32,011 bases of DNA from Corallococcus exercitus (GTDB taxonomy: Bacteria; Myxococcota; Myxococcia; Myxococcales; Myxococcaceae): contig NZ_RAVW01000051.1 of assembly GCF_003611585.1 (NCBI RefSeq), forward strand, positions 1 to 32,011, read 5' to 3'. The notes beneath the pieces were generated by a model. That model did no database searches, had not been told where the DNA came from, and saw only the letters and a program-made list of their open reading frames with translations. Both the position numbers and the translations under genes were made by a program. Of this stretch, positions 6,558 through 14,633 are shown in pieces (the stretch's first letter is position 1; every line of letters starts with the position of its first letter).

Positions 6558-9452
6558 ATGAGCGACGCCCCCTCCCGCAAGGACCTCGACGCCACCGTCC
6601 ACCTGCCGCGCACGGAGTTCCCCATGAAGGGGAACCTGGGCCAGCTCGAACCGCGCCTGCTCGCCTGGTGGCGGGAGCAGGACGTGTGGAGGCAGCTGCT
6701 CGCGAAGAACGCGGGCCGTGAGCCCTTCGTGCTGGCGGACGGGCCTCCGTACGCCAACGGCCACCTGCACGCCGGGCATGCGCTCAACAAGGTGCTGAAG
6801 GACATCGTGGTGAAGTTCCGGAACCTCTCCGGGCGCCCGTGTGACTTCATCCCCGGCTGGGACACCCACGGTCTGCCCATCGAGCAGGCCGTGGAGAAGC
6901 GCCTCAAGGAGCAGAAGCTGGACAAGCGCACGCTGTCGCGTGATGCGCTCCTGGAGCGCTGCCGCGAGTACGCGCTGGAGTTCGTGGACATCCAGCGCGC
7001 GGAGTTCCAGCGGCTGGGCGTCTTCGGGACGTGGGACGCGCCCTACCGGACGCTCGACTTCAGCTACGAGGCTCAGGAGGTGCGCGAGCTGGCCGCGTTC
7101 GCGCGGCGGGGCATGCTGTACCGGCGCAAGAAGCCCGTGGCGTGGTGCCTCCAGGACCAGACCGCGCTCGCCGAGGCGGAGGTGGAGTACGCGGAGCACA
7201 CGTCGCCGTCCGTGTACGTGGCCTTCGACGCGGGCCCTGAGTTGGTGGAGCGGCTGCCGCAGCTGAAGGGACAGCGCGTGTCCTTCGTCATCTGGACCAC
7301 GACGCCGTGGACGCTGCCGGCGAACCTGGCCATCGCCGTCAACCCCACGTTCGAATACGTCTTCTACCAGTTGGAGGACCGCGTCCTCTGCGTGGCGAAG
7401 GACCTGCTGGCGAAGGTGCTGGCGGAGGTGAAGTCGGACGAGCTGGCCGTGAAGCACGTGCAGCTCCCCACAGGGGAGGTGTCGTCACCGGCGCTGGTGG
7501 ATCCGTCCCGCATCCTCGCGTACGCGACGGGCGAGGACCTGGAGCACGTGACGTATCAGCACCCGTTCTACGAACGGCAGGGCCGCGTGGTCCTGGGTGA
7601 GCACGTCACGTTGGATGCCGGCACGGGACTGGTGCACACGGCGCCGGGGCATGGCCAGGAGGACTACGAGGTCGGCCTGAAGTACGGCCTGGACATCTAC
7701 AACCCGGTGCGCGCGGACGGCCGCTACGACGACACGGTGGGCGAGGTGCTCGCGGGCCGGCGCGTGTTCGACGCGAACCCGGTGGTGCTGGACCTGCTGG
7801 TACAGCGGGGCGCGCTGCTTAATGACAAATCAGACACCGTCACGCACAGCTATCCGCACTGCTGGCGCTGCCACCAGCCGGTCATCCAGGCGGCGACCTA
7901 CCAGTGGTTCATCCCGATGGATGCGCCGTTCCACGGCACGCAGACGTTCCGGCAGGTGGTGCTGGAGCAGGTGGACAAGGTTCAGTGGGTGCCTTCGTGG
8001 GGGCAGTCGCGGATCCGCGGCATGCTGGAGGGCCGTCCGGACTGGTGCATCAGCCGCCAGCGCAGCTGGGGCGTGCCCATCCCCATCGCGTACTGCGACG
8101 GCTGCGACGACGCGGTGGTGTCTCCGGAGGTGATGGAGCGGGTGGCGGCGGCGGTGGAGAAGGAGGGCGCGGGCGTGTGGTACCGCACGCCGGTGAAGGA
8201 GTTCCTCGGGCAGGACTTCACGTGTCCGCGCTGCGGCAAGGGGGAGTTCCACCGCGAGACGGACATCCTGGACGTGTGGTTCGACTCGGCGTGCATGGCG
8301 TCCGCGGTGCTGGAGAAGCGGCAGCGCGTGCCGGCGGACCTGTTCCTGGAGGGGAGTGATCAGCACCGGGGCTGGTTCCATTCCTCGCTGCTGGTGTCGG
8401 TGGGCACGCGCGACGTGGCGCCCTACAAAGCCTGCCTCACGCATGGCTTCGTGGTGGATGGCCAGGGCGAGAAGATGTCCAAGAGCCGGGGCAACACGGT
8501 GGCGCCGGACAAGGTCATCCAGCAGTACGGCGCGGAGGTGCTGCGGCTGTGGGTGGCCGCGAGCGACTACCGCAACGACGTGCGCCTGTCGGACGCCATC
8601 CTCAAGGGGCTGTCGGAGGGCTACCGGAAGATCCGCAACACGCTGCGGTACGCGCTGGGCAACCTGCACGACTTCGACCCGGCGGAGGACGCGGTGGCCC
8701 CGGATGCGCTGCTGCCATTGGACCAGTGGGCGCGAGGCCGGCTGGCGCAGGTGGCCGCGCGGGTGCGTCAGGCCTACGAGGATTATGAGTTCCACCTCGT
8801 CTACGCGACGGTGGTGGACTTCTGCGCCAATGACCTGTCGGCCGTGTACTTCGACATCCTGAAGGACCGGCTCTACACGGCCAAGCAGGACGGGCCCGCG
8901 CGGCGGGGTGCGCAGACGGTGCTGCACGAAATGCTCACGGTGCTGCTGCCGCTGCTGGCACCGGTGATGAGCTTCACGGCGGAGGAGGCCTGGCAGCACC
9001 TGCCCGGAGAGCGCGCGAAGAGCGTATTCCTGGCGGGCTTCGCTGAGGTGAAGTCCGAGATGCCTTCGAAGTTGGAGGCGCGTTACACGAAGCTGTTCGC
9101 GGTAAGGAGCGCGGTGCAGGGCGTGCTGGAGGTGGCGCGGCGGGAGAAGCGCATCGGCGCGTCGCTGGAGGCCCGCGTGGTGGTGAGCGCCACGGGTACG
9201 GTGCGGGAGGTGCTGGAGGCGCAGCTCGCGGAGCTGCCCGGGCTGTTCATCGTGAGCCAGGTGGAGCTGGCGGAGGTTCCGTCCGAGTCAGCGAAGGCCC
9301 TGGATGTTTCACAGGCCTTCGGTGACGGCGCGTCGCTCTCCGTCGAAGTGTTGCCTGCTCACGGCCAGAAGTGCCCTCGCTGCTGGGTGTATTCCGAAGC
9401 AATGGGGCGGGGTGAAGATGTCTGTCTTAAATGCCGTGAGGCATTGAGCTGA
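6558..9452 (+). CDS. ileS: Isoleucyl-tRNA synthetase
   Basis: Charges tRNA-Ile with isoleucine in the cytoplasm and edits valine. The class I signatures are visible: HLHAGHA (HIGH motif, within PYANGHLHAGHALNKVLKDI) near residue 62-72, the CP1 editing region in the middle (WTTTPWTLPANLA), and KMSKS within GEKMSKSRGN near residue 640. The C-terminus carries a four-cysteine zinc site (CPRCW ... CLKC), as in bacterial IleS1. The 964-residue length is close to the usual 930-970. ATG 6558 (MSDAPSRKDL) was chosen; the frame extends to a TTG at 6519 that lacks support. No T-box leader is evident in the 53 nt upstream, and the gene may be read from the upstream cluster. The lspA gene, often adjacent, is about 5.2 kb downstream here. 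Confidence 0.97.
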   Translation: MSDAPSRKDLDATVHLPRTEFPMKGNLGQLEPRLLAWWREQDVWRQLLAKNAGREPFVLADGPPYANGHLHAGHALNKVLKDIVVKFRNLSGRPCDFIPGWDTHGLPIEQAVEKRLKEQKLDKRTLSRDALLERCREYALEFVDIQRAEFQRLGVFGTWDAPYRTLDFSYEAQEVRELAAFARRGMLYRRKKPVAWCLQDQTALAEAEVEYAEHTSPSVYVAFDAGPELVERLPQLKGQRVSFVIWTTTPWTLPANLAIAVNPTFEYVFYQLEDRVLCVAKDLLAKVLAEVKSDELAVKHVQLPTGEVSSPALVDPSRILAYATGEDLEHVTYQHPFYERQGRVVLGEHVTLDAGTGLVHTAPGHGQEDYEVGLKYGLDIYNPVRADGRYDDTVGEVLAGRRVFDANPVVLDLLVQRGALLNDKSDTVTHSYPHCWRCHQPVIQAATYQWFIPMDAPFHGTQTFRQVVLEQVDKVQWVPSWGQSRIRGMLEGRPDWCISRQRSWGVPIPIAYCDGCDDAVVSPEVMERVAAAVEKEGAGVWYRTPVKEFLGQDFTCPRCGKGEFHRETDILDVWFDSACMASAVLEKRQRVPADLFLEGSDQHRGWFHSSLLVSVGTRDVAPYKACLTHGFVVDGQGEKMSKSRGNTVAPDKVIQQYGAEVLRLWVAASDYRNDVRLSDAILKGLSEGYRKIRNTLRYALGNLHDFDPAEDAVAPDALLPLDQWARGRLAQVAARVRQAYEDYEFHLVYATVVDFCANDLSAVYFDILKDRLYTAKQDGPARRGAQTVLHEMLTVLLPLLAPVMSFTAEEAWQHLPGERAKSVFLAGFAEVKSEMPSKLEARYTKLFAVRSAVQGVLEVARREKRIGASLEARVVVSATGTVREVLEAQLAELPGLFIVSQVELAEVPSESAKALDVSQAFGDGASLSVEVLPAHGQKCPRCWVYSEAMGRGEDVCLKCREALS

Positions 9453-9466
9453 GGCTACGGAAAGAA

Positions 9467-9497
9467 ACGCCACCGCGAGACATGCTCGCGATGGCGT
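9467..9497 (-). terminator. Intrinsic terminator-like hairpin for the minus-strand metalloprotease gene
   Basis: Arms 9467-9479 and 9485-9497 pair at 12 of 13 positions around a 5-nt loop. Read on the minus strand the stem is followed by TTTCTTTCC, a U-rich tract. It sits 17 nt after the minus-strand stop at 9514 and also 15 nt past the ileS stop, but the plus-strand side has no T tract, so it mainly serves the minus gene. Confidence 0.7.
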
Positions 9498-9513
9498 GCC
9501 CCTACCACTTCAA

Positions 9514-11817
9514 TCATTCAGAGTAGGTTGTCACAGTTCGGATGGGCGTGCACGGAGGCTCGGGCCATGCTGGGAGGGTGTACTTGTCACTGGCGCAGAT
9601 CTTCTTGATGCACTCGCCACGACCGGCAGCGGCGCCAAGATGACGACCGTTAGGGCCCGCATTGAATCCAGTGCCGTATTTGGTTGAGCAGAGCGTGTTT
9701 CCGTAAGGCTCCGGATTATGCCCTGTGAGGAAGTAGCGCCTGTGGCGTTCATTCACAGGAGTCAAATGAACCATGACGTCTGCTCGGTAACGCATGATGC
9801 AGTCATGCGCCCCAGAGAACACGCTCTGGGTTCCATCCTGAGAACATCGCGTCGCGATGAGGTATTTGGGGTCAGTAGCCAATTCTCGGGGAGATTGATC
9901 CCGGGTCAGCGACTCCAGGTAGACTTCAACGCCTCCCGGCGAGAGGGTTTCGTCGACCGGGGTCTCTTTTCTGAGTGTTCCGTTGCCCGTAATGGTCGCG
10001 ATGAAAATCCCCCCTTCTCCATGATGGGGAACATTGACGGAATGTGCCAGTTCATGCGCGATGATAGAGGTGCGCCCTTCCTCAGGAACGTCGTTGATAG
10101 TGCCGGTTGCAATGCCGATGTATTGGATTTTGCGTGGGTTGCCAGGGCCTCCATATGTCTTGGATGTCCCGTTGGTGCCTGCTTTTTCCTGAAGAATGAC
10201 GAGATGCTGGTCGTTCTGATGGGTTGCCTTGTCGTAAGCAGAATTAATGATGCGGGTTGATGTTTCGAAGTCATCTGCGCTTGCGAAATGCACCTTGATT
10301 CCGGTGAGGCTGCTGAAGAGGTTGATGCCGCCACTGGCGGCTCCTCCTATTTTGTTGTTGAGAAAGTAATCAACGTCAGCAGGGTGGGTCCGGATGTGCT
10401 GATTGTTCAGGATGAAGCCTCTGTACTCCTCATAGAGGGTCAGTCCGTCTCCTGGGCAGCCGGGATCTCCTCGTCCTTCGCCCAGAATGTCACTGTCGTC
10501 TAGATCGGCTTTTGACAGGCTATTCGTGTCAGCCTTCCACTTGTCCGCGATGAAGGAACCTGACGCGCGCTTTGGCAAGAGGAGCGGTCCCTCAATCGGG
10601 GGAAGGGGAGCACCAGGCGTACTCCCTGGGTTTTCGAGCATCGACATGACCGAGTCACCGTCTTCGGTTTCGCCCCATGCGACGATTTCTCCATATCCAC
10701 CAAAGTCGAAGGAGGAGACAACGGCCTCGGCTTCCATGTACTCGCCTTCAGGGGTCTGTACCGTCGCGATATCAATGAAGTCCAGCCCATGAAGGGCGTT
10801 CTTCTCCTGCTCAAACTGCAGGTCCCGGTTAACGTCTCCGAAAGGAGGCGTGTTTTCGTAGGGCGTGTTCATTGCAATGCCCGGGACGTTGGAGGATTTG
10901 AGATAGAAGGTGATTCGCTTCAGCTTGGGCGTCGACGAGGAGTCAGGTTTGGGAACTGCCTTGGCCGTCACTACCAGGGTTGAGCCGGGCTCCGGAGAAC
11001 CTGCCGTCAAGGACGAGCCGATGACGGGTTCGAGTTTGGCAAGCGGCAGCCAGTCATCGTGGTTCTCCGCGCTCAAGACGAGATCCAGAGCGTCACTCGC
11101 AGGCCTGAGGTCCCACTCGATGTCCCACTCCACGGGGGTGACACCGTAGGGCACGGGGTCCGGTATGCTCGTCAGGACGGTAGAGTCGCTGGTGATGAGG
11201 TGCTTCGTCCCGTGGATGCGCAGAGGGGCATCCACTGCGGGAAGGTCGAAGACGAAGTGACTTCCGAACTGGAAGGGGCTCAGGGCGTACCAGTAGTACG
11301 TGGTGTCGGCCGTGGTCCCGTCTTGGGTTCCTGTCCCCTTGCACGGAATGCTGCTGAACGGGGTCAATTGCATCTTGTAGGTACTGTCCGAGGGGAACTC
11401 CATCGTAGACGTGCGGGCGGCCGTGCTGTCCGAGCACCGGGCCGCATACGTTGCGTAGGTCTGTCCTTGGAAGGTGTCCTGCTCGATCCGGCTGAAGTTG
11501 TAGAAGCCTCGCTTGATGTCGACGAACGCGAAGTTCGACGCCTCCAGCATGGTGATCTCGATGGGGGCGAAGTACGTCAGGTCTCCCTTCCACTGGTGAG
11601 TGGTTTGGGGCGTCGTCCACTGGCCGCTTGTCCTGCTTCGGGCCTTCAGCACGCCCACCCATTTGGGAACGGCCAGGACTCGACTCGCTGGCGTGTCCAG
11701 CCGTTGGAGCATCGATTGCGGAGGAAGGACAGCCTCTTCAGGCGGTGCGTCCTGCGCTGTGCAGGCTGCGAGGAATGCAAGTCCAAAGATAAGGGAATCG
11801 CGAAGGTGCAATTTCAT
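9514..11817 (-). CDS. Metzincin-like zinc metalloprotease lipoprotein
   Basis: Predicted lipoprotein (MKLHLRDSLIFGLAFLAAC, lipobox LAAC). The N-terminal roughly 430 residues look beta-rich and are not recognised. Then comes a DGLTLYEEYRGF segment, and near residue 588 the zinc signature HELAHSVNVPH (HExxHxxNxxH). A Met-turn-like HDCIMRY follows at about residue 675, as expected for metzincins. The Gly at position 8 of the usual motif is Asn, a substitution known in some metzincins. The gene is visibly less GC-rich at third positions than its neighbours (many A/T-ending codons), suggesting acquisition. The frame extends 12 codons upstream to ATG 11853; the ATG at 11817 was preferred because it begins the signal peptide. 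It is probably an extracellular or outer-membrane-anchored protease; the substrate is unknown. Confidence 0.85.
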   Translation of the reverse strand: MKLHLRDSLIFGLAFLAACTAQDAPPEEAVLPPQSMLQRLDTPASRVLAVPKWVGVLKARSRTSGQWTTPQTTHQWKGDLTYFAPIEITMLEASNFAFVDIKRGFYNFSRIEQDTFQGQTYATYAARCSDSTAARTSTMEFPSDSTYKMQLTPFSSIPCKGTGTQDGTTADTTYYWYALSPFQFGSHFVFDLPAVDAPLRIHGTKHLITSDSTVLTSIPDPVPYGVTPVEWDIEWDLRPASDALDLVLSAENHDDWLPLAKLEPVIGSSLTAGSPEPGSTLVVTAKAVPKPDSSSTPKLKRITFYLKSSNVPGIAMNTPYENTPPFGDVNRDLQFEQEKNALHGLDFIDIATVQTPEGEYMEAEAVVSSFDFGGYGEIVAWGETEDGDSVMSMLENPGSTPGAPLPPIEGPLLLPKRASGSFIADKWKADTNSLSKADLDDSDILGEGRGDPGCPGDGLTLYEEYRGFILNNQHIRTHPADVDYFLNNKIGGAASGGINLFSSLTGIKVHFASADDFETSTRIINSAYDKATHQNDQHLVILQEKAGTNGTSKTYGGPGNPRKIQYIGIATGTINDVPEEGRTSIIAHELAHSVNVPHHGEGGIFIATITGNGTLRKETPVDETLSPGGVEVYLESLTRDQSPRELATDPKYLIATRCSQDGTQSVFSGAHDCIMRYRADVMVHLTPVNERHRRYFLTGHNPEPYGNTLCSTKYGTGFNAGPNGRHLGAAAGRGECIKKICASDKYTLPAWPEPPCTPIRTVTTYSE

Positions 11818-11924
11818 GCTGAGGGTGTTGGCCTCTGAGTGGGGGTCTGGCATTGCAGGTGTCCAGACGCTTCCCAGCTCAATCCCTGAGCTTTGCCTTC
11901 AAATTATTTCCAGACGTCTGCTTT
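11818..11924. promoter_or_regulatory. Intergenic region with small inverted repeats upstream of the metalloprotease gene
   Basis: This AT-richer stretch contains a perfect 10-bp palindrome CAGACGTCTG (11911-11920) and an AGCTCA-N5-TGAGCT inverted repeat (11876-11892). TCCAGACG also occurs as a direct repeat (11862-11869 and 11909-11916). On the minus strand an AATAAT hexamer could act as a -10, but no convincing -35 accompanies it. Promoter or operator function is inferred only from position. Confidence 0.3.
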
Positions 11925-12653
11925 CTAGCTGGACTGTTCCAGCCTGCGCAGCGTGTCCACCAGGTTCTGCATGCGTTCGTGATGCGTGCCGGGCCAGAAG
12001 ACACGCTTGCAGCCGGGGCACTGTTGGAAGTGGCTGTGGCGTTCGGCGACGCCTTCGGGGATGCGGCCCTGCACTTCGTCTGGCGTCGCGGTGGACAGCG
12101 GCGCGTTGCAGGCGATGCAGCGGGAGAAGGGCCGCATGCGTGACGTCAGGCCGTAGCGCCGCACCACCTCCACCAGCTGGTGCGCGGGGTCGGTGGCTCG
12201 TGGGTAGTAGCCCTGCACCACCTCCGAGCGCTTCAGCACGCCCAGGTCCCGTGTCAGCAGCACCCTCGATTCGTCGTGGGACAGGCGCGCCAGCAGGTCG
12301 TCCGCGTAGTCGTTGCGCCAGAGCGTGTCGAAGCCGAGCATCCGCAGGAAGCCCGAGAGCCGCCCCAAGCCCACGTCCAGGATGAAGCGCGGCAGCTCCG
12401 GCAGCGGCACCGGCACGGAGGCCGGGTACACCTCCACGGTCGTGTCCGCCTCCGCCCGGTGCCCGAAGCCCACCGGCTCGCCGTCCACCAACACCACGTC
12501 CACTTCCGGATGCGGCGGTCCCAGCGACTCGATGAGGTCCTTCACCGAAGGGCTGCCTTGCAGCACGTGAGTGAACGCTCGCTCCCGGCGCTCCGGTGCC
12601 ACGAAATCGTTCAGTGCGCCGTGGAACCGCACCGTGAGCTGCCGTGCCGACAT
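11925..12653 (-). CDS. Mut7-C RNase domain protein with N-terminal ubiquitin-like domain
   Basis: A 242-residue two-domain protein. Residues 1 to about 85 (MSARQLTVRFHGALNDFVAP ... DTTVEVYPAS) match the small ubiquitin/ThiS-like fold that often precedes Mut7-C. The rest fits the Mut7-C PIN-like RNase: RFILDVGLGRLSGFLRMLGFD with the leading Asp, then DESRVLLTRDLGVLKR. It ends in a zinc ribbon, CIACNAPL ... CPGCKRVFWPGTHHERM, with four cysteines. ATG 12653 has GAGGAG about 8 nt upstream on its strand. Family members are presumed RNA-cleaving enzymes; the cellular substrate in bacteria is not established. It lies upstream of the metalloprotease gene on the same strand, separated by 107 bp. Confidence 0.88.
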   Translation of the reverse strand: MSARQLTVRFHGALNDFVAPERRERAFTHVLQGSPSVKDLIESLGPPHPEVDVVLVDGEPVGFGHRAEADTTVEVYPASVPVPLPELPRFILDVGLGRLSGFLRMLGFDTLWRNDYADDLLARLSHDESRVLLTRDLGVLKRSEVVQGYYPRATDPAHQLVEVVRRYGLTSRMRPFSRCIACNAPLSTATPDEVQGRIPEGVAERHSHFQQCPGCKRVFWPGTHHERMQNLVDTLRRLEQSS

Positions 12654-12791
12654 CCTGGACTCCTCACGTCCTGCTGCGTCGTGGCCCGTTTCCGTGATGC
12701 CTTCCTTCGAATCCCAGCCTTCCCCAGCTTTGGGGCGGTGGAACTCTCGGATTCTTGAAGGGCGGAGAAGGCAATCCTCACGGGCCGTCAG

Positions 12792-12820
12792 GGGACAGCC
12801 TTCCTGCAAACTTCTATAAT
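12792..12820 (+). promoter_or_regulatory. Sigma70-type promoter of the EEP lipoprotein gene
   Basis: GGGACA (12792-12797, four of six matches to TTGACA) and a perfect TATAAT (12815-12820) are separated by exactly 17 bp. The predicted start of transcription, near 12827, leaves a leader of about 70 nt before ATG 12896. A consensus TATAAT is rare by chance in this GC-rich DNA. Confidence 0.65.
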
Positions 12821-12895
12821 CACGCGTCAGTCGGCGCGCCGAAGCCGGTGGAACACCCCCTCGACCCCCTCGGAAGCAAGGATCCAGGTCCCTGT

Positions 12896-14077
12896 ATGGC
12901 CATGAAGTTCCCCCCGTTCCTCCGCCCCTTCGTGGCGCTGGGTTTCCTGGCGCTCGCCTGCGGCGAGGGTGACGAGCCCATCGCTCCGCCTGACTCGGGA
13001 ACCTCGGCCGATGCTGGCACCCGCACCGACGCGGGCGAGACCGTGGACTCGGGTCAGCCCACGGTCGAGGACGACGCGGGCACCACCGTGGATGCTGGCT
13101 CCGACGTGGACTCGGGCTCCGATGATGCCGGCACCGCGGTCGACGCGGGCACGTCGGTGGATGCGGGTTCGACCGTCGACGCGGGCACTTCGACCGACGC
13201 GGGTTCCGCGACGGACGCGGGCTCTTCTACCGACGGGGGCTCCGCGACGGACGCGGGCACGATTGACGGCCCGGACTCCGATGGCGGCGTCACGCAGATC
13301 CGCCTGATGGCGGCCAACCTCACCAGCGGCAACGGCCAGAGCTACGACCCGGGCCACGGCATCCGGTTGATGCAAGGCGTGGATCCCGACGTCGTGATGA
13401 TCCAGGAGTTCAACTACAAGTCGAACTCCGCCGCGGACATCCGCGCCATGGTCGACACGGCCTTCGGCACGGGCTTCTTCTACTACCGCGAAACCGGCGC
13501 GCAGATCCCCAACGGCGTCATCAGCCGCTACCCCATCATCGAGTCGGGCGAGTGGACGGACACCCAGGTCTCCAACCGTGACTTCGCCTGGGCGCGCATC
13601 AACATCCCGGGCCCTCGTGACCTCTGGGTCGTCAGCGTGCACCTGCTCACCAGTGGCTCTGGCGTCCGCAACACGGAGGCCACCAACCTGGTGAAGTTCA
13701 TCAAGGCCAACATCCCCACCAGCGACTATCTGGCCATCGGCGGCGACTTCAACACCGACAGCCGCTCCGAGGCCTGCTTCACCACCTTCAAGCAGGTGGT
13801 CAACACGGCCAGCCCCTATCCCGCCGACAAGAACGGCAACGGGGGCACCAATGCCGGCCGCAGCAAGCCGTACGACCACGTGCTCGTGGACGACGACCTG
13901 CGCCAGTTCCAGGTGTCCACCGTCATTGGCAACAGCACCTTCGCGGGCGGGCTCGTGCTCGACAGCCGCGTCTACACGCCCATCTCCGAAATCTCTCCGG
14001 CACTGTCCAGCGACAGCGGCGCCGCCAGCATGCAGCACATGGGCGTCGTGAAGACGTACGTCACGCCCAACTTCTAG
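12896..14077 (+). CDS. Endonuclease/exonuclease/phosphatase-family lipoprotein with DAG-repeat stalk
   Basis: A lipoprotein signal (MAMKFPPFLRPFVALGFLAL, lipobox ALAC) is followed by about 100 residues of D-A-G-T/S repeats, a flexible acidic stalk typical of myxobacterial surface lipoproteins. The C-terminal 270 residues form an EEP (DNase I-like) phosphodiesterase domain: LMAANLTS with the catalytic Asn, MIQEF with the metal-binding Glu, WVVSVHL with His, GGDFNTD with the DxN pair, and KPYDHVLV. It could hydrolyse nucleic acid, sphingomyelin or phosphoinositides outside the cell; the substrate is undetermined. ATG 12902 is an alternative start. It has its own promoter and terminator, so it is probably monocistronic. 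Confidence 0.87.
   Translation: MAMKFPPFLRPFVALGFLALACGEGDEPIAPPDSGTSADAGTRTDAGETVDSGQPTVEDDAGTTVDAGSDVDSGSDDAGTAVDAGTSVDAGSTVDAGTSTDAGSATDAGSSTDGGSATDAGTIDGPDSDGGVTQIRLMAANLTSGNGQSYDPGHGIRLMQGVDPDVVMIQEFNYKSNSAADIRAMVDTAFGTGFFYYRETGAQIPNGVISRYPIIESGEWTDTQVSNRDFAWARINIPGPRDLWVVSVHLLTSGSGVRNTEATNLVKFIKANIPTSDYLAIGGDFNTDSRSEACFTTFKQVVNTASPYPADKNGNGGTNAGRSKPYDHVLVDDDLRQFQVSTVIGNSTFAGGLVLDSRVYTPISEISPALSSDSGAASMQHMGVVKTYVTPNF
12990..13288 (+). repeat. Low-complexity DAG/DSG coding repeat
   Basis: About sixteen units of the hexapeptide type xxD(A/S/G)G(T/S) are encoded here as GAC/GAT-GCG/GCC-GGC codons within the EEP lipoprotein. The units are degenerate at DNA level, which suggests an old expansion under protein-level selection, not recent slippage. 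It forms the spacer between the lipid anchor and the enzyme. Confidence 0.75.
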
Positions 14078-14094
14078 AAGGCGCGCGGGTCACG

Positions 14095-14139
14095 CGGGCC
14101 GGTCATCGGGAATCCCCGGTGCCCGGCCCGTCGCTTTTT
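14095..14139 (+). terminator. Rho-independent terminator after the EEP gene
   Basis: Arms 14095-14110 and 14115-14130 pair over 16 positions with one G-U pair and one mismatch around an AATC loop. TCGC and a TTTTT run (14135-14139) follow on the plus strand. It lies 17 nt past the stop at 14077. The T run touches the end of the convergent gene at 14139. Confidence 0.82.
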
Positions 14140-14513
14140 CAGAAGCTCCACTTGTGCTTGTTCTTCGCGATGAAGCGCCCCACCGGCGGGATGCGCGCGA
14201 TGAGCGGCGTCAGCACGAACACCGCCGCCAGCCGCAGCGGCTTCACCGCCTGCGACGCGATGTACGCCGCGCCCCACGCGCCCACGTTCGCCCCCGTCCC
14301 CTGAGGCTGGAAGCCGGCCCGGATGGCCGCCCAGAAGCCCACGATGACCAGGCCGAAGATGAGGTAGTTCACCGCGATGGCCAGCGGGCCGTAGTCCACC
14401 AGCAGCGCCTTGAAGCGCGCCATCAGCGACGGCTTCGCCGCCGGGGTCGTGGTGGTTTCGGGTGGGGCAATGTCGGGAGCAGGGTTCTTCACGTCGGGCT
14501 CAACAGGCGCCAT
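14139..14513 (-). CDS. Small DUF1279/FAM210-like membrane protein
   Basis: A 124-residue protein with a Pro/Thr-rich cytoplasmic N-terminus, a hydrophobic helix (YGPLAIAVNYLIFGLVIVGF) and a second segment KPLRLAAVFVLTPLIARIP. The order 'YG ... FW.AI..G ... GA.Y....AVKPLR....LTPL.AR' matches the DUF1279 domain of FAM210-type proteins by eye. Bacterial members have no settled function. The protein starts at ATG 14513 (MAPVEPDVKN), 120 bp from and divergent to lspA. Confidence 0.72.
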   Translation of the reverse strand: MAPVEPDVKNPAPDIAPPETTTTPAAKPSLMARFKALLVDYGPLAIAVNYLIFGLVIVGFWAAIRAGFQPQGTGANVGAWGAAYIASQAVKPLRLAAVFVLTPLIARIPPVGRFIAKNKHKWSF

Positions 14514-14633
14514 GGGCGCACCATGCCCGAAACAGGGGGCCTCCGGGAGGGAGAGGACAGGCGGGCTGGCGGGCCCCGGCCCGGGTCCGGGTTGTCAGGG
14601 CTCCCGGGGGCACGATAGAGGTTCGGGCACCGC

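Noticed and set aside
12990-13288. Possible CRISPR-like or satellite repeat
   Set aside because: The units are in-frame codon repeats (DAG) without unique spacers and lie inside a coding region.
14592-14619. TTGTCA ... GATAGA as an lspA promoter
   Set aside because: Spacing is 16 bp but the -10 match is weak, and the transcript would start only about 8 nt before the start codon.
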